Positions 7,143-14,042 of a stretch of DNA of 14,042 nt are shown piece by piece. Positions within the stretch are counted from its first letter, which is position 1; each line of letters starts with the position of its first letter. Both the position numbers and the translations under genes were made by a program. The stretch is from assembly GCA_016763335.1 (NCBI GenBank), contig JAESUD010000160.1, forward strand, positions 1-14,042. The letters run 5' to 3'. The notes beneath the pieces were generated by a model, which saw nothing but the letters and a program-made list of their open reading frames with translations, had not been told where the DNA came from and made no database searches. The DNA comes from Emcibacteraceae bacterium. Its GTDB lineage: Bacteria > Pseudomonadota > Alphaproteobacteria > Sphingomonadales > Emcibacteraceae.

Positions 7143-8291
7143 AATCTCGTCATACATTTTCTTGTCAGTTGCGCCCTCTGTGCCGATTAACAGCACGCGG
7201 GAATTTTCGTCTAACCCTAACTCTGTTTTGATGGCGGCGCGTTCTTTTAGTTCCATTAACATGGCTACTGCAGCAACGGCGCTTTCGCCGGCTTCCACCG
7301 ATGGATCATCGCCTAAACCAAGGGCGAGAAGGCACATGGCGGCTTTGACATTTTTATCTGAGATAGAAACAAAGTCATCGGCATTATTTTTTAGAATATC
7401 CCAGCCGAGAAGGGAAACTTCACCGCATGATAAACCGCCCATAAGGGTCTCTTCTTTAATATGAACCATTTTAGGCTTGCCGCATTTTGCGCTTTGTAAT
7501 AGACAATCAGCCGTTTCAGGTTCAACGATGATTATTTTTGGTCGCTGCTCGCCCCAGATCATGGCTACATGGGCGCATATTGCCCCTGCAAGGCCACCAA
7601 CGCCCCCCTGAAGGATGATGTGAGTGGGTATCTGCTCATCATCTAGCTGGTTGGCGATTTCGGTGGTCATTACGGTGTAACCAGCCATCACAAATTTTGG
7701 AACATAGGTATAGCCATCATAGGAAGTATCAGAAATAATATGCCATTCATTTTCAATAGCATCTCTTTTTACTTGAAACAGGCTGTCATCATAATTTCCG
7801 TCTACCCAGACTACTTTTGCACCAAGCAGTTCAACGGCAATAGCGCGGCTTAAACTTACGCCTTTATGCATATAAATCATGCAATTAATGCCGCATTGTT
7901 GGGCGCCCCACGCAACGGAACGTCCATGATTACCGTCTGTGGCTGTTACAACTGTAAAATGCTTTAATTGATCGGCATATTTGCCTGACCTTATATCATC
8001 GTCACCAATGCTTTTATCAGATAGAAGAACTCTAAGATGTTCTCTAAGTATATGGATAACAGCATAAGAACCGCCAAGTGCTTTAAAACTTTTTAAGCCA
8101 AAACGCTCGCTTTCGTCCTTATAATAGATTTGTTTTAAACCAAGCTCTGTAGCCAACCCTTTTAGTTTGTGCAAGGGCGAAGGTTGATAATCTGACCAGT
8201 TTTTTATGCTTTCATATGCTTGAAAAAATAATGATGGTGAGATAACATTATCTGTATTTTGATAATTCGGGTTATTCTTAAAATGTTGCAT
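7128..8291 (-). CDS. dpaL: diaminopropionate ammonia-lyase
   Basis: The 387-residue product is a fold-type II PLP enzyme closest to diaminopropionate ammonia-lyase (E. coli YgeX/DpaL), which converts 2,3-diaminopropionate to pyruvate and ammonia. The N-terminus NPNY..YQPSPLHKLKGLATELGL is typical. FGLKSFKALGGSYA at 64-77 carries the PLP lysine (Lys70). ATDGNHGRSVAW at 117-128 has Asp119, matching catalytic Asp120 of the E. coli enzyme, and DTSYDGY at 188-194 has Asp188, matching Asp189. GGVGG at 229-233 is the phosphate-binding loop. Length is close to the roughly 400 residues usual. Start ATG at 8291 has AAAGGAAAG a few bases upstream. It lies 12 bp after the DUF924 gene and is probably co-transcribed. 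A related threonine dehydratase is less likely, given the TDGNHG and DTSYDGY motifs. Confidence 0.87.
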   Translation of the reverse strand: MQHFKNNPNYQNTDNVISPSLFFQAYESIKNWSDYQPSPLHKLKGLATELGLKQIYYKDESERFGLKSFKALGGSYAVIHILREHLRVLLSDKSIGDDDIRSGKYADQLKHFTVVTATDGNHGRSVAWGAQQCGINCMIYMHKGVSLSRAIAVELLGAKVVWVDGNYDDSLFQVKRDAIENEWHIISDTSYDGYTYVPKFVMAGYTVMTTEIANQLDDEQIPTHIILQGGVGGLAGAICAHVAMIWGEQRPKIIIVEPETADCLLQSAKCGKPKMVHIKEETLMGGLSCGEVSLLGWDILKNNADDFVSISDKNVKAAMCLLALGLGDDPSVEAGESAVAAVAMLMELKERAAIKTELGLDENSRVLLIGTEGATDKKMYDEIISGT

Positions 8292-8303
8292 TCAGGCTTT
8301 CCT

Positions 8304-8861
8304 TTAGAACGAACTATTGGGTTCTTCGAGGAATAGTATTTCAGCTTTCTTTGAACGTCTACCTAAAATTTTATTACGGTGTGGATATCGGTCAAAACGA
8401 TCAATAATCGCTTTATGTTGAATCTCAAATTTAAGATAATTTTCCATACCCTCTGCACTGAATAAAAATTTGGTAGATTTATGAATTTCGCGACTTTCAC
8501 TATGCATTAGAGGCATATAAAGGAATGCTCTTTGATCAATGGTGAGTTCTTTGTCAAAACCTTTGTCAACCGCAGTTTGCGAAAGGCAGACTGCGAGAGG
8601 ATCGGTTGCGAAAGATTGTTTTTTTTCACGGAACATATTGCGGGGAAACTGATCGAGGATAATAATTTCAGCTAGAGCAGAAAGCGGTTTATAACGCCAG
8701 TTCACCAGTTCACCTAATGCTGCTTTCTTGTATATATCATAAAAACGGGATTTGATTTTTTTATCAAATATAGTTTTTTTAGTCCACCAATCAGCCGGAT
8801 TAATTTCATTAAACCAGAAATCAATTACTTCTTGTGCCGTTACTTTATTGTTTTTTACCAT
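8304..8861 (-). CDS. DUF924 family protein
   Basis: From the chosen ATG at 8861 the product is 185 residues, the usual size for DUF924, a helical TPR-like family without an established role. Family landmarks are VIDFWFNEINPADWW near the N-terminus, LSALAEIIILDQFPRNMFR in the middle, DQRAFLYMPLMHSES, and DRFDRYPHRNKILGRRS near the end. An in-frame ATG at 8876 would add five residues. I prefer 8861 because AAAGGGA lies 5 bases before it, whereas nothing ribosome-like precedes 8876. It is the first gene of a likely two-gene operon with dpaL. Confidence 0.85.
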   Translation of the reverse strand: MVKNNKVTAQEVIDFWFNEINPADWWTKKTIFDKKIKSRFYDIYKKAALGELVNWRYKPLSALAEIIILDQFPRNMFREKKQSFATDPLAVCLSQTAVDKGFDKELTIDQRAFLYMPLMHSESREIHKSTKFLFSAEGMENYLKFEIQHKAIIDRFDRYPHRNKILGRRSKKAEILFLEEPNSSF

Positions 8862-9014
8862 ATTAGTCCCTTTCATCAGATATTACTCTAAAATTTCTGA
8901 AGTGGGTATTAGTTTTTAAACGGTGAATAAAAGTTAATGTTTATCTGATTTATTTATTCTTTATATATTTAAGAAATTTTTATAATACTTAAGTTCTGTC
9001 CAGAAATATTGAAT

Positions 9015-9275
9015 TTATACGGAATTATCTTTGTTTTTTATTATTGGTTTTTTTAGTTTTTTACCCACTATACAAATGTAAATACCGGCGGGAACAGCGA
9101 TTATAGCGCAGACGAGGGGCCAAAGTACTTCCCCTAGGTTACTTATTCCTACGGTAGTAATAATGAAATAAGCATACATCGAGCCAACAGAAATCATGAA
9201 ACTGCCGAAGCCCATCATGATCAAGCGAAGAGTTTTATAGCTGAATACGGTTTTATCAGTATTTTTTAAGTTCAT
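9015..9275 (-). CDS. small two-helix membrane protein
   Basis: This 86-residue protein has two hydrophobic segments, about 17-41 and 50-70, joined by a short polar loop (GISNLGEV). A lysine-rich C-terminal tail (GKKLKKPIIKNKD) suggests that both termini face the cytoplasm under the positive-inside rule. I do not recognise a family. A GGAA about 9 bases before the ATG is a fair ribosome site. It stands alone between two AT-rich non-coding stretches (138 bp on the DUF924 side, 219 bp on the other). It may be a real lineage-specific gene; the coding call rests on the hydrophobic pattern and the ribosome site. Confidence 0.6.
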   Translation of the reverse strand: MNLKNTDKTVFSYKTLRLIMMGFGSFMISVGSMYAYFIITTVGISNLGEVLWPLVCAIIAVPAGIYICIVGKKLKKPIIKNKDNSV

Positions 9276-9494
9276 TAGTGATTTCCATTTAATAATATAT
9301 CGGTCTTATAATACAGATATTCATTGATTTGAAGATTTATTTAAACCGACTTTAAAGAGAGATATAAAATTAAAATATGGGCAAAACGAATCGGACCTAC
9401 TATATCTAGTATATAACTTAGTTCGTTGACTCTAAACGATTCTTTATTTGAGAAAGTTCTTGACCCAGCGAATCGGATGTGATTCTCTTAGGGT
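9276..9494. other. AT-rich divergent intergenic region with repeated CGAATCGGA
   Basis: This 219-bp stretch separates the small membrane protein from the ftsB-like gene and should hold promoters for both. CGAATCGGA occurs twice in direct orientation (9387-9395 and 9469-9477), and the inverse core CGATTC lies between them near 9437-9442. I see no convincing -35/-10 pair and no RNA gene. Confidence 0.4.
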
Positions 9495-9809
9495 ATGAAA
9501 AACGCAAAACCAATATTTTACCGGATGAAAAAAATGACAGTGCCTTTTATAGCGCTGTTGGTTTCTTGTTATTTTGGGGCGCATGGTTTTAAAAGTGTTA
9601 CAGCGCAAAATCGTTTGGGCGAGGAAATTTTTGTACTTGAAAGCGAACAATTGCGCATTGAAACAATTCGCGAAGACCTTGAATTACATGTTGGTTTGCT
9701 TTCAAGCAATCATATCGATCCAGACTATCTTGATGAATTAGTTCGTAAAGATCTTGGTTTCACTCATCCTGATGAAATTATCATTCCAAACAGTCAAAAA
9801 AACAAATAA
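9495..9809 (+). CDS. FtsB/DivIC-like septum formation initiator
   Basis: The 104-residue protein has the FtsB/DivIC layout: a short cytoplasmic N-terminus, one membrane helix at about 15-33, a coiled-coil stretch at about 38-68 (NRLGEEIFVLESEQLRIETIREDLELHV), and a conserved tail IDPDYLDELVRKDLGFTHPDEIII at 74-97. FtsB-type proteins join FtsL and FtsQ in the inner-membrane division complex. The position directly before pdhA is the usual one for this gene in Alphaproteobacteria and strengthens the call. The ATG at 9495 is the first after an in-frame stop at 9480. AGGG lies only one base before it, so the start is uncertain and ATG at 9525 or 9534 remains possible; both keep the membrane helix. 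Confidence 0.85.
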   Translation: MKNAKPIFYRMKKMTVPFIALLVSCYFGAHGFKSVTAQNRLGEEIFVLESEQLRIETIREDLELHVGLLSSNHIDPDYLDELVRKDLGFTHPDEIIIPNSQKNK

Positions 9810-9880
9810 AAACAATAATATTATAAAAGTCTTTTGTTTTCATGTTGTTATAGTTGCTTTATTATATGTCTACTAAAATT

Positions 9881-9929
9881 AACACTTTATTAAAATTAAC
9901 TGAATTGTAGTTAATTTAAAAAAAGTGTT
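9881..9929. repeat. long AT-rich inverted repeat between ftsB-like gene and pdhA
   Basis: Arms at 9881-9901 and 9909-9929 (21 bases each) are reverse complements apart from two positions, around a 7-base loop GAATTGT. The outer part pairs AACACTTT with AAAGTGTT and the inner part AAATTAACT with AGTTAATTT. It lies 72 bp after the ftsB-like stop and about 150 bp before pdhA. The stem is nearly free of G and C and no T-run follows, so a regulator binding site is at least as likely as a terminator. Confidence 0.6.
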
Positions 9930-10007
9930 GTATTTCAATAACTTTTAATGATTATGGGTGTATGTTTATAGGATAAATCAATGTCCTGATATGAAGTTTA
10001 TCTAGAC

Positions 10008-10013
10008 TATAAT
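10008..10013 (+). promoter_or_regulatory. candidate -10 box for the pdh operon
   Basis: TATAAT at 10008-10013 is a perfect -10 hexamer 62 bp before the pdhA ATG. The -35 position (about 9984-9990, TCCTGAT) is a poor match to TTGACA, so an activator or a different promoter is possible. ATTATA at 10021-10026 is its reverse complement, forming a small palindrome over the box. The region is very AT-rich, so a chance match cannot be excluded. Confidence 0.4.
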
Positions 10014-10075
10014 TCGCAAGATTATAATCAATGTAAATTTTAAAAAGACTAACATCAACAATATGAGTGAGGAAT

Positions 10076-11122
10076 ATGGCTAAAAAACCTGCCCCCCGTA
10101 AAACAAAAGGCGGGAAACCTGCTGCACGGCGCAAAGCGGTAAAGAAAACGACGCCAGAAGCAAGCAACGAAGAACTTATTACCTATTATAAAGATATGTT
10201 AATGATGCGCCGCTTTGAAGAAAAAGCAGGGCAAATGTACGGAATGGGTCTTATCGGTGGTTTCTGTCATCTTTATATAGGACAAGAGGCTGTTGTTACC
10301 GGAATTCAGGCATGTTTGAAAAAAGGTGATAGCATTCTTACCAGTTACCGTGATCATGCACACATGTTAGCCTGTAAAATTGATCCAAAAATTATCCTCG
10401 CTGAACTTACCGGACGGGAAACCGGCATTTCAAAAGGGAAAGGCGGTTCAATGCATATGTTTAGTGTTGAACATGGTTTTTACGGCGGTCACGGGATTGT
10501 CGGTGCACAGGTGCCAATTGGCGCTGGTCTTGCGTTTGCTAATAAATACCGCAAAAATGATAATGTTTCTGTGGTTTATTTTGGCGATGGTGCAGTAAAC
10601 CAGGGACAGGTATATGAAAGCTTTAACATGGCCAAACTATGGAGCCTTCCTGTTGTGTTTATCATTGAAAATAATCAATATGCTATGGGTACGGCCCTTG
10701 CGCGCGCTTCATCAGAAGTTGAACTATGCCGCCGTGGCGACAGTTTTAAAATTGACGGTGAAGCCGTTGACGGAATGGATGTTCTTGCCGTTCGTGAAGC
10801 CGCTGAACGTGCCGTCGCAAGATGTCGCGCCGGTGATGGCCCCGCACTTCTGGAAATGAAAACATATCGTTACCGTGGGCATTCAATGTCCGATCCGGCG
10901 AAATATCGTTCTAAAGAAGAAGTTTCAAAAATGCGTGCTGAGTTTGATCCGATTGATCAAATCAAAAATCGTCTTTTAGATGCCAAAATCATGTCTGAAG
11001 ATGATCTGAAGAAAATCGATAAAGACATTAAAGCCAAGATATCAGAAGCCGCTGAGTTTGCACAAAATAGCGCGGAACCTGATCCATCTGAACTCTATAC
11101 CGACATTTTGGTCGCCGAATAA
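10076..11122 (+). CDS. pdhA: pyruvate dehydrogenase E1 component, alpha subunit
   Basis: This 348-residue protein is the E1-alpha subunit, which with E1-beta decarboxylates pyruvate on thiamine diphosphate and passes the acetyl group to lipoyl-lysine. After a basic N-terminal tail (1-30) come MRRFEEKAGQMYGMGLIGGFCHLYIGQEA (44-72), the thiamine diphosphate motif starting GDG at 170-172 and ending NN at 199-200, and YRYRGHSMSDPAKYR (264-278), the active-site loop that is phosphorylated in mitochondrial homologues. Length fits the bacterial family. I chose the ATG at 10076, preceded by GAGGA with rather short spacing. An in-frame GTG at 10067 would add three residues but lacks a ribosome site. 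It is the first gene of the pdh operon; pdhB follows after 19 bp. Confidence 0.96.
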   Translation: MAKKPAPRKTKGGKPAARRKAVKKTTPEASNEELITYYKDMLMMRRFEEKAGQMYGMGLIGGFCHLYIGQEAVVTGIQACLKKGDSILTSYRDHAHMLACKIDPKIILAELTGRETGISKGKGGSMHMFSVEHGFYGGHGIVGAQVPIGAGLAFANKYRKNDNVSVVYFGDGAVNQGQVYESFNMAKLWSLPVVFIIENNQYAMGTALARASSEVELCRRGDSFKIDGEAVDGMDVLAVREAAERAVARCRAGDGPALLEMKTYRYRGHSMSDPAKYRSKEEVSKMRAEFDPIDQIKNRLLDAKIMSEDDLKKIDKDIKAKISEAAEFAQNSAEPDPSELYTDILVAE

Positions 11123-11141
11123 AAAATAAGGAATTATCATT

Positions 11142-12535
11142 ATGTCAGTAGAAATTCTTCTCCCCGCAATGTCCCCTACGATGACCGAAGGCAATGTTGC
11201 AAAATGGGTTAAAAAAGAAGGTGAAAAAGTATCGCCCGGCGATATTATTGCCGAAATTGAAACAGATAAAGCAACAATGGAACTTGAAACCGACGAAGAA
11301 GGTATCATGGGTAAAATCCTTGTTGAGGAAGGCTCCGATGGTATTGCCGTTGGAACACTTATCGCCGTCATCCTTGAAGAAGGTGAAGATGCCAGTGTGC
11401 TTGAGGGTATTTCGGCAGCTGTTGTTTCAACGCCGTCTGTGCCGCCAACCGCAATTGCCGCAGAGGCCGCTGATGCCGAAGATGTCCAAATAAGTGCGCC
11501 GGTTTCAGCCGCGCCGATTGAAAGTGACCTGCCGGAGGGTACAACATTTTCAAATATGACTGTTCGTGAAGCATTAAGAGACGCCATGGCCGAAGAAATG
11601 CGCCTTGATGGTGATGTATTTGTAATGGGTGAAGAAGTAGCCGAATATCAGGGTGCTTATAAAGTAACCCAAGGGTTATTACAGGAATTTGGCCCTGAAC
11701 GTGTAATTGATACGCCGATTACAGAACACGGCTTTGCCGGTCTTGCCGTTGGTGCGGCTATGTCGGGATTAAAACCAGTTGTTGAATTCATGACTTTTAA
11801 CTTTGCCATGCAAGCCATTGACCAAATCGTTAACTCTGCTGCCAAGACAAACTATATGTCCGGTGGTCAGATCAGATGCCCAATGGTTTTTCGTGGTCCA
11901 AATGGCGCGGCGTCCCGCGTTGGTGCACAACATTCCCAAAACTATGCATCATGTATGCTCATATTCCTGGTCTTATTGTTGTTGCGCCATATAGTGCCGC
12001 AGATTGTAAAGGCTTGTTAAAAGCGGCGATCAAAAACCCTAACCCTGTGATCTTTCTCGAGAATGAAATTACTTATGGTTACAGCTTTGATGTGCCGAAT
12101 ATTGAAGATTATACAGTTCCGCTTGGAAAGGCGAAAATTGTACGCAGTGGTTCGGACGTTACACTTGTGAGCTATTCAATCGGTGTTAAGTTCGCCCTTG
12201 ATGCTGCTGAAAAACTGGCTGCAGAAGGCATAGAGGCTGAAGTTATTGACCTTCGGACTATTCGCCCGCTTGATATGGACACCGTTATTGCATCAGAGCA
12301 AAAAACCAACCGTGTTGTTTGTGTTGAAGAAGGGTGGAGCACGTGTAGTGTAAGCTCAGAAATTTCAGCACGTCTTATGGAAGATGCGTTTGATTATCTT
12401 GATGCACCTGTATTAAGAGTAACCAACGAAAATGTTCCGATGCCATATGCGGCAAACCTTGAAAAACTTGCTGTTGTTAATGATGACAAAATTGTCGTAG
12501 CGGCAAGATCCGTTTGTTATAAAGAGGGAGAATAA
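11142..12535 (+). pseudogene. pdhB: pyruvate dehydrogenase E1 component, beta subunit with lipoyl domain, broken by a frameshift
   Basis: The gene encodes E1-beta with an N-terminal lipoyl domain (about 1-80, lipoyl Lys43 in ETDKATME), an Ala/Pro linker (about 90-130), and the transketolase-like domain from about 135 (GEEV at 163-166, [15 protein letters not shown] at 190-204). This fused form is common in Alphaproteobacteria. The frame beginning at 11142 is correct up to Ser270 (codon 11949-11951), then drifts into unrelated sequence and stops at 12020. Correct E1-beta sequence resumes one frame over at 11954 ([18 protein letters not shown]) and ends at 12535. Restoring one base would give about 464 residues, normal for the fused form. 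AAGGAA at 11128-11133 is the ribosome site. As written, the product would lack the C-terminal domain. An assembly error is the simplest reading, because both flanks are well preserved. Confidence 0.92.
11949..11956 (+). other. frameshift site in pdhB (apparent one-base deletion)
   Basis: The sequence reads TCA TG TAT GCT. In E1-beta the conserved segment is YASWYAH, which needs TCA TGG TAT GCT. One G is missing after 11953, in the Trp codon. The site has no long homopolymer and no X-XXY-YYZ slippery heptamer, so programmed -1 frameshifting is not supported. Confidence 0.88.
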
Positions 12536-12537
12536 TC

Positions 12538-13791
12538 ATGGCTATAACACTTAATATGCCTGCACTTTCCCCAACCATGGAAACGGGGACATTGTCCAAA
12601 TGGCTTGTAAAGGTCGGCGATACGGTTGAAAGCGGAACTATTATAGCCGAAATTGAAACCGATAAAGCAACAATGGAATATGAAAGCATTGATGACGGCG
12701 TTGTTGGAAAGCTTTTCGTTGAAGAAGGCGCGGAAGATATTCCGGTCGGGCAAATAATTGCCGTATTGCTTGAAGAGGGCGAAGATGCATCTGTGATGGA
12801 TAGTATTTCAGCGGAAGCACCAGCTGCCGCTACTACACCGGCACCTATTGCCGCAGCTACTCCGACACCTGTTACTGCTCCTGCGGCTGTACCAGTAGTA
12901 TCCACACCCGTTTCGACGCCTGTGGTACAAAAAGGTGACCGTGTGTTTGCATCACCACTTGCTAGGCGTATTGCAGAACAAAGTGGTTATGATATTTCGC
13001 AAATTGCGGGTACTGGACCAAAAGGCCGCATTATCAAACGCGATGTGGAAAACTATAATCCAAGTGCAACGACTGCCGTTTCGGGGGCTGTATCTTTGGA
13101 CGGTGACGCGCCGTTTGACGTTATTAAACTGAGCAATATGCGTAAAACCATTGCCAAACGCCTTACGGAAAGTAAGCAAACTGTTCCGCATTTCTATCTG
13201 AGTGTTGATGTCGAGCTTGATAATCTGCTTGGTGCCCGTAAGCAGCTTAATTCCATGTCTGATGAATATAAGATTTCGGTTAATGACTTTATTATCAAAG
13301 CATGTGCCGCTGGACTTATTAAAGTGCCGGAAGCTAATGTTCAATATCATGGTGATGTAATGCACCAGTTCAAACGGGCCGATATATCGGTTGCGGTTGC
13401 CATTGAAGGCGGACTTATTACGCCGGTTGTTCGCGGTGCTGATCAAAAAGGACTTCGTCAAATATCTGAAGAGGTTAAAAATTTAGCCAAGCGCGCCCAT
13501 GAGGGTAAATTGGCACCGGAAGAATATACCGGTGGCACTTTCTCCATATCTAATATGGGTATGATGGGTGTTAAGCAGTTTGACGCGGTTATAAACCCGC
13601 TACAAGCAGCGATCCTTGCTGTTGGTGCTGGTGAGCAGCGCCCGGTGGTTAAAAATGGTGAGCTATCTGTCGCGACCGTTATGACTATTACCCTTTCATG
13701 TGATCATCGCGCCATTGATGGTGCGGTTGGTGCGTCGTATTTAGCGGCAGTTAAGATGTTCCTAGAACATCCATCAACAATGTTATTGTAA
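12538..13791 (+). CDS. pdhC: dihydrolipoamide acetyltransferase, E2 of pyruvate dehydrogenase
   Basis: The 417-residue protein forms the core of the pyruvate dehydrogenase complex and moves the acetyl group from lipoyl-lysine to CoA. Its domains in order are one lipoyl domain (1-80, Lys43 in ETDKATME), an Ala/Pro/Thr linker (about 92-130), a peripheral subunit-binding domain (about 136-171, VFASPLARRIAEQSG..GTGPKGRIIKRDV), a short linker, and the catalytic domain (about 192-417). The active-site motif HRAIDG has His390 and Asp394. AGGGAG lies ahead of the ATG at 12538, only 2 bp after the pdhB stop. Single-lipoyl E2 is usual in Alphaproteobacteria, where a second lipoyl domain sits on E1-beta. 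Confidence 0.96.
   Translation: MAITLNMPALSPTMETGTLSKWLVKVGDTVESGTIIAEIETDKATMEYESIDDGVVGKLFVEEGAEDIPVGQIIAVLLEEGEDASVMDSISAEAPAAATTPAPIAAATPTPVTAPAAVPVVSTPVSTPVVQKGDRVFASPLARRIAEQSGYDISQIAGTGPKGRIIKRDVENYNPSATTAVSGAVSLDGDAPFDVIKLSNMRKTIAKRLTESKQTVPHFYLSVDVELDNLLGARKQLNSMSDEYKISVNDFIIKACAAGLIKVPEANVQYHGDVMHQFKRADISVAVAIEGGLITPVVRGADQKGLRQISEEVKNLAKRAHEGKLAPEEYTGGTFSISNMGMMGVKQFDAVINPLQAAILAVGAGEQRPVVKNGELSVATVMTITLSCDHRAIDGAVGASYLAAVKMFLEHPSTMLL

Positions 13792-14042
<251 letters not shown>

Noticed and set aside
9809..9840. Intrinsic terminator just after the ftsB-like gene (AAAACAA paired with TTGTTTT)
   Set aside because: The arms are seven AT-rich bases around an 18-base interior, too weak to separate from chance in such AT-rich DNA.
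10063..10083. A six-codon leader peptide (ATG at 10063) overlapping the pdhA start
   Set aside because: There is no ribosome site before it and no attenuator-like structure after it; it is probably a chance frame.
11042..11587. Minus-strand open frame of 181 codons opposite pdhA/pdhB
   Set aside because: Its Ser/Ala-rich translation is the antisense of the lipoyl domain and linker; no ribosome site or family match is visible. The same holds for the antisense frame at 12477-12905.
11940..11960. Programmed -1 ribosomal frameshift in pdhB
   Set aside because: There is no slippery heptamer at the junction, and the missing base falls exactly in a conserved Trp codon, which fits a deletion or sequencing error better.
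11876..12020. A separate gene starting at the ATG at 11876 and overlapping the first pdhB frame
   Set aside because: The first 26 codons of that frame read as out-of-frame pdhB sequence; genuine E1-beta similarity begins only at 11954. It is the downstream half of a frameshifted pdhB.

Overview
The window looks like chromosomal DNA of a low-GC, AT-rich alphaproteobacterium. The main support is the right-hand block: an FtsB/DivIC-type gene followed by pdhA, pdhB, pdhC and lpd, in which the E1-beta subunit carries its own N-terminal lipoyl domain. That arrangement and fusion are typical of Alphaproteobacteria. I cannot name a genus from sequence alone. I see no rRNA, tRNA, CRISPR array, transposase or phage gene.

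Left part (1-7122). The left edge cuts an exported S33 (proline iminopeptidase-like) hydrolase on the minus strand. Divergent from it is a tightly packed plus-strand run: GNAT acetyltransferase, double-hotdog acyl-CoA thioesterase and a DUF1801 protein, joined by 4-bp and 26-bp overlaps. Facing these is a minus-strand operon read right to left: an arsenate reductase/LMW-phosphatase-like protein with its catalytic cysteine, a tandem paralogue with both P-loop cysteines replaced by serine, a metallo-beta-lactamase-fold lipoprotein, and a DUF2461 protein. The last three junctions are 21 bp apart, a 4-bp overlap and a 1-bp overlap. Divergent from that operon are two tandem paralogous exported TPR-like proteins of unknown function.

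Middle part (7108-9494). A perfect 10-bp inverted repeat spans the stop codons of the second TPR-like gene and the convergent dpaL gene (diaminopropionate ammonia-lyase). dpaL follows a DUF924 gene on the minus strand. Next come a small two-helix membrane protein and a 219-bp AT-rich non-coding stretch with a repeated 9-mer.

Right part (9495-14042). An FtsB-like division protein is followed by a 266-bp non-coding region holding a long AT-rich inverted repeat and a perfect TATAAT box. The pyruvate dehydrogenase operon follows: pdhA (E1-alpha), pdhB (lipoyl-E1-beta), pdhC (E2) and lpd (E3, cut by the right edge). Together they encode the complex that turns pyruvate into acetyl-CoA. In this sequence pdhB is broken by what looks like a one-base deletion in a conserved Trp codon near 11952. 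Sequence on both sides is intact, so an assembly error or a very recent mutation is likely.

The observations most worth following are the cysteine-less ArsC-like paralogue beside its intact sister, the pdhB frameshift, the asymmetric active sites of the thioesterase, the long inverted repeat upstream of pdhA, and the hairpin shared by two convergent genes. I found no clear evidence of a complete new defence or mobile system.
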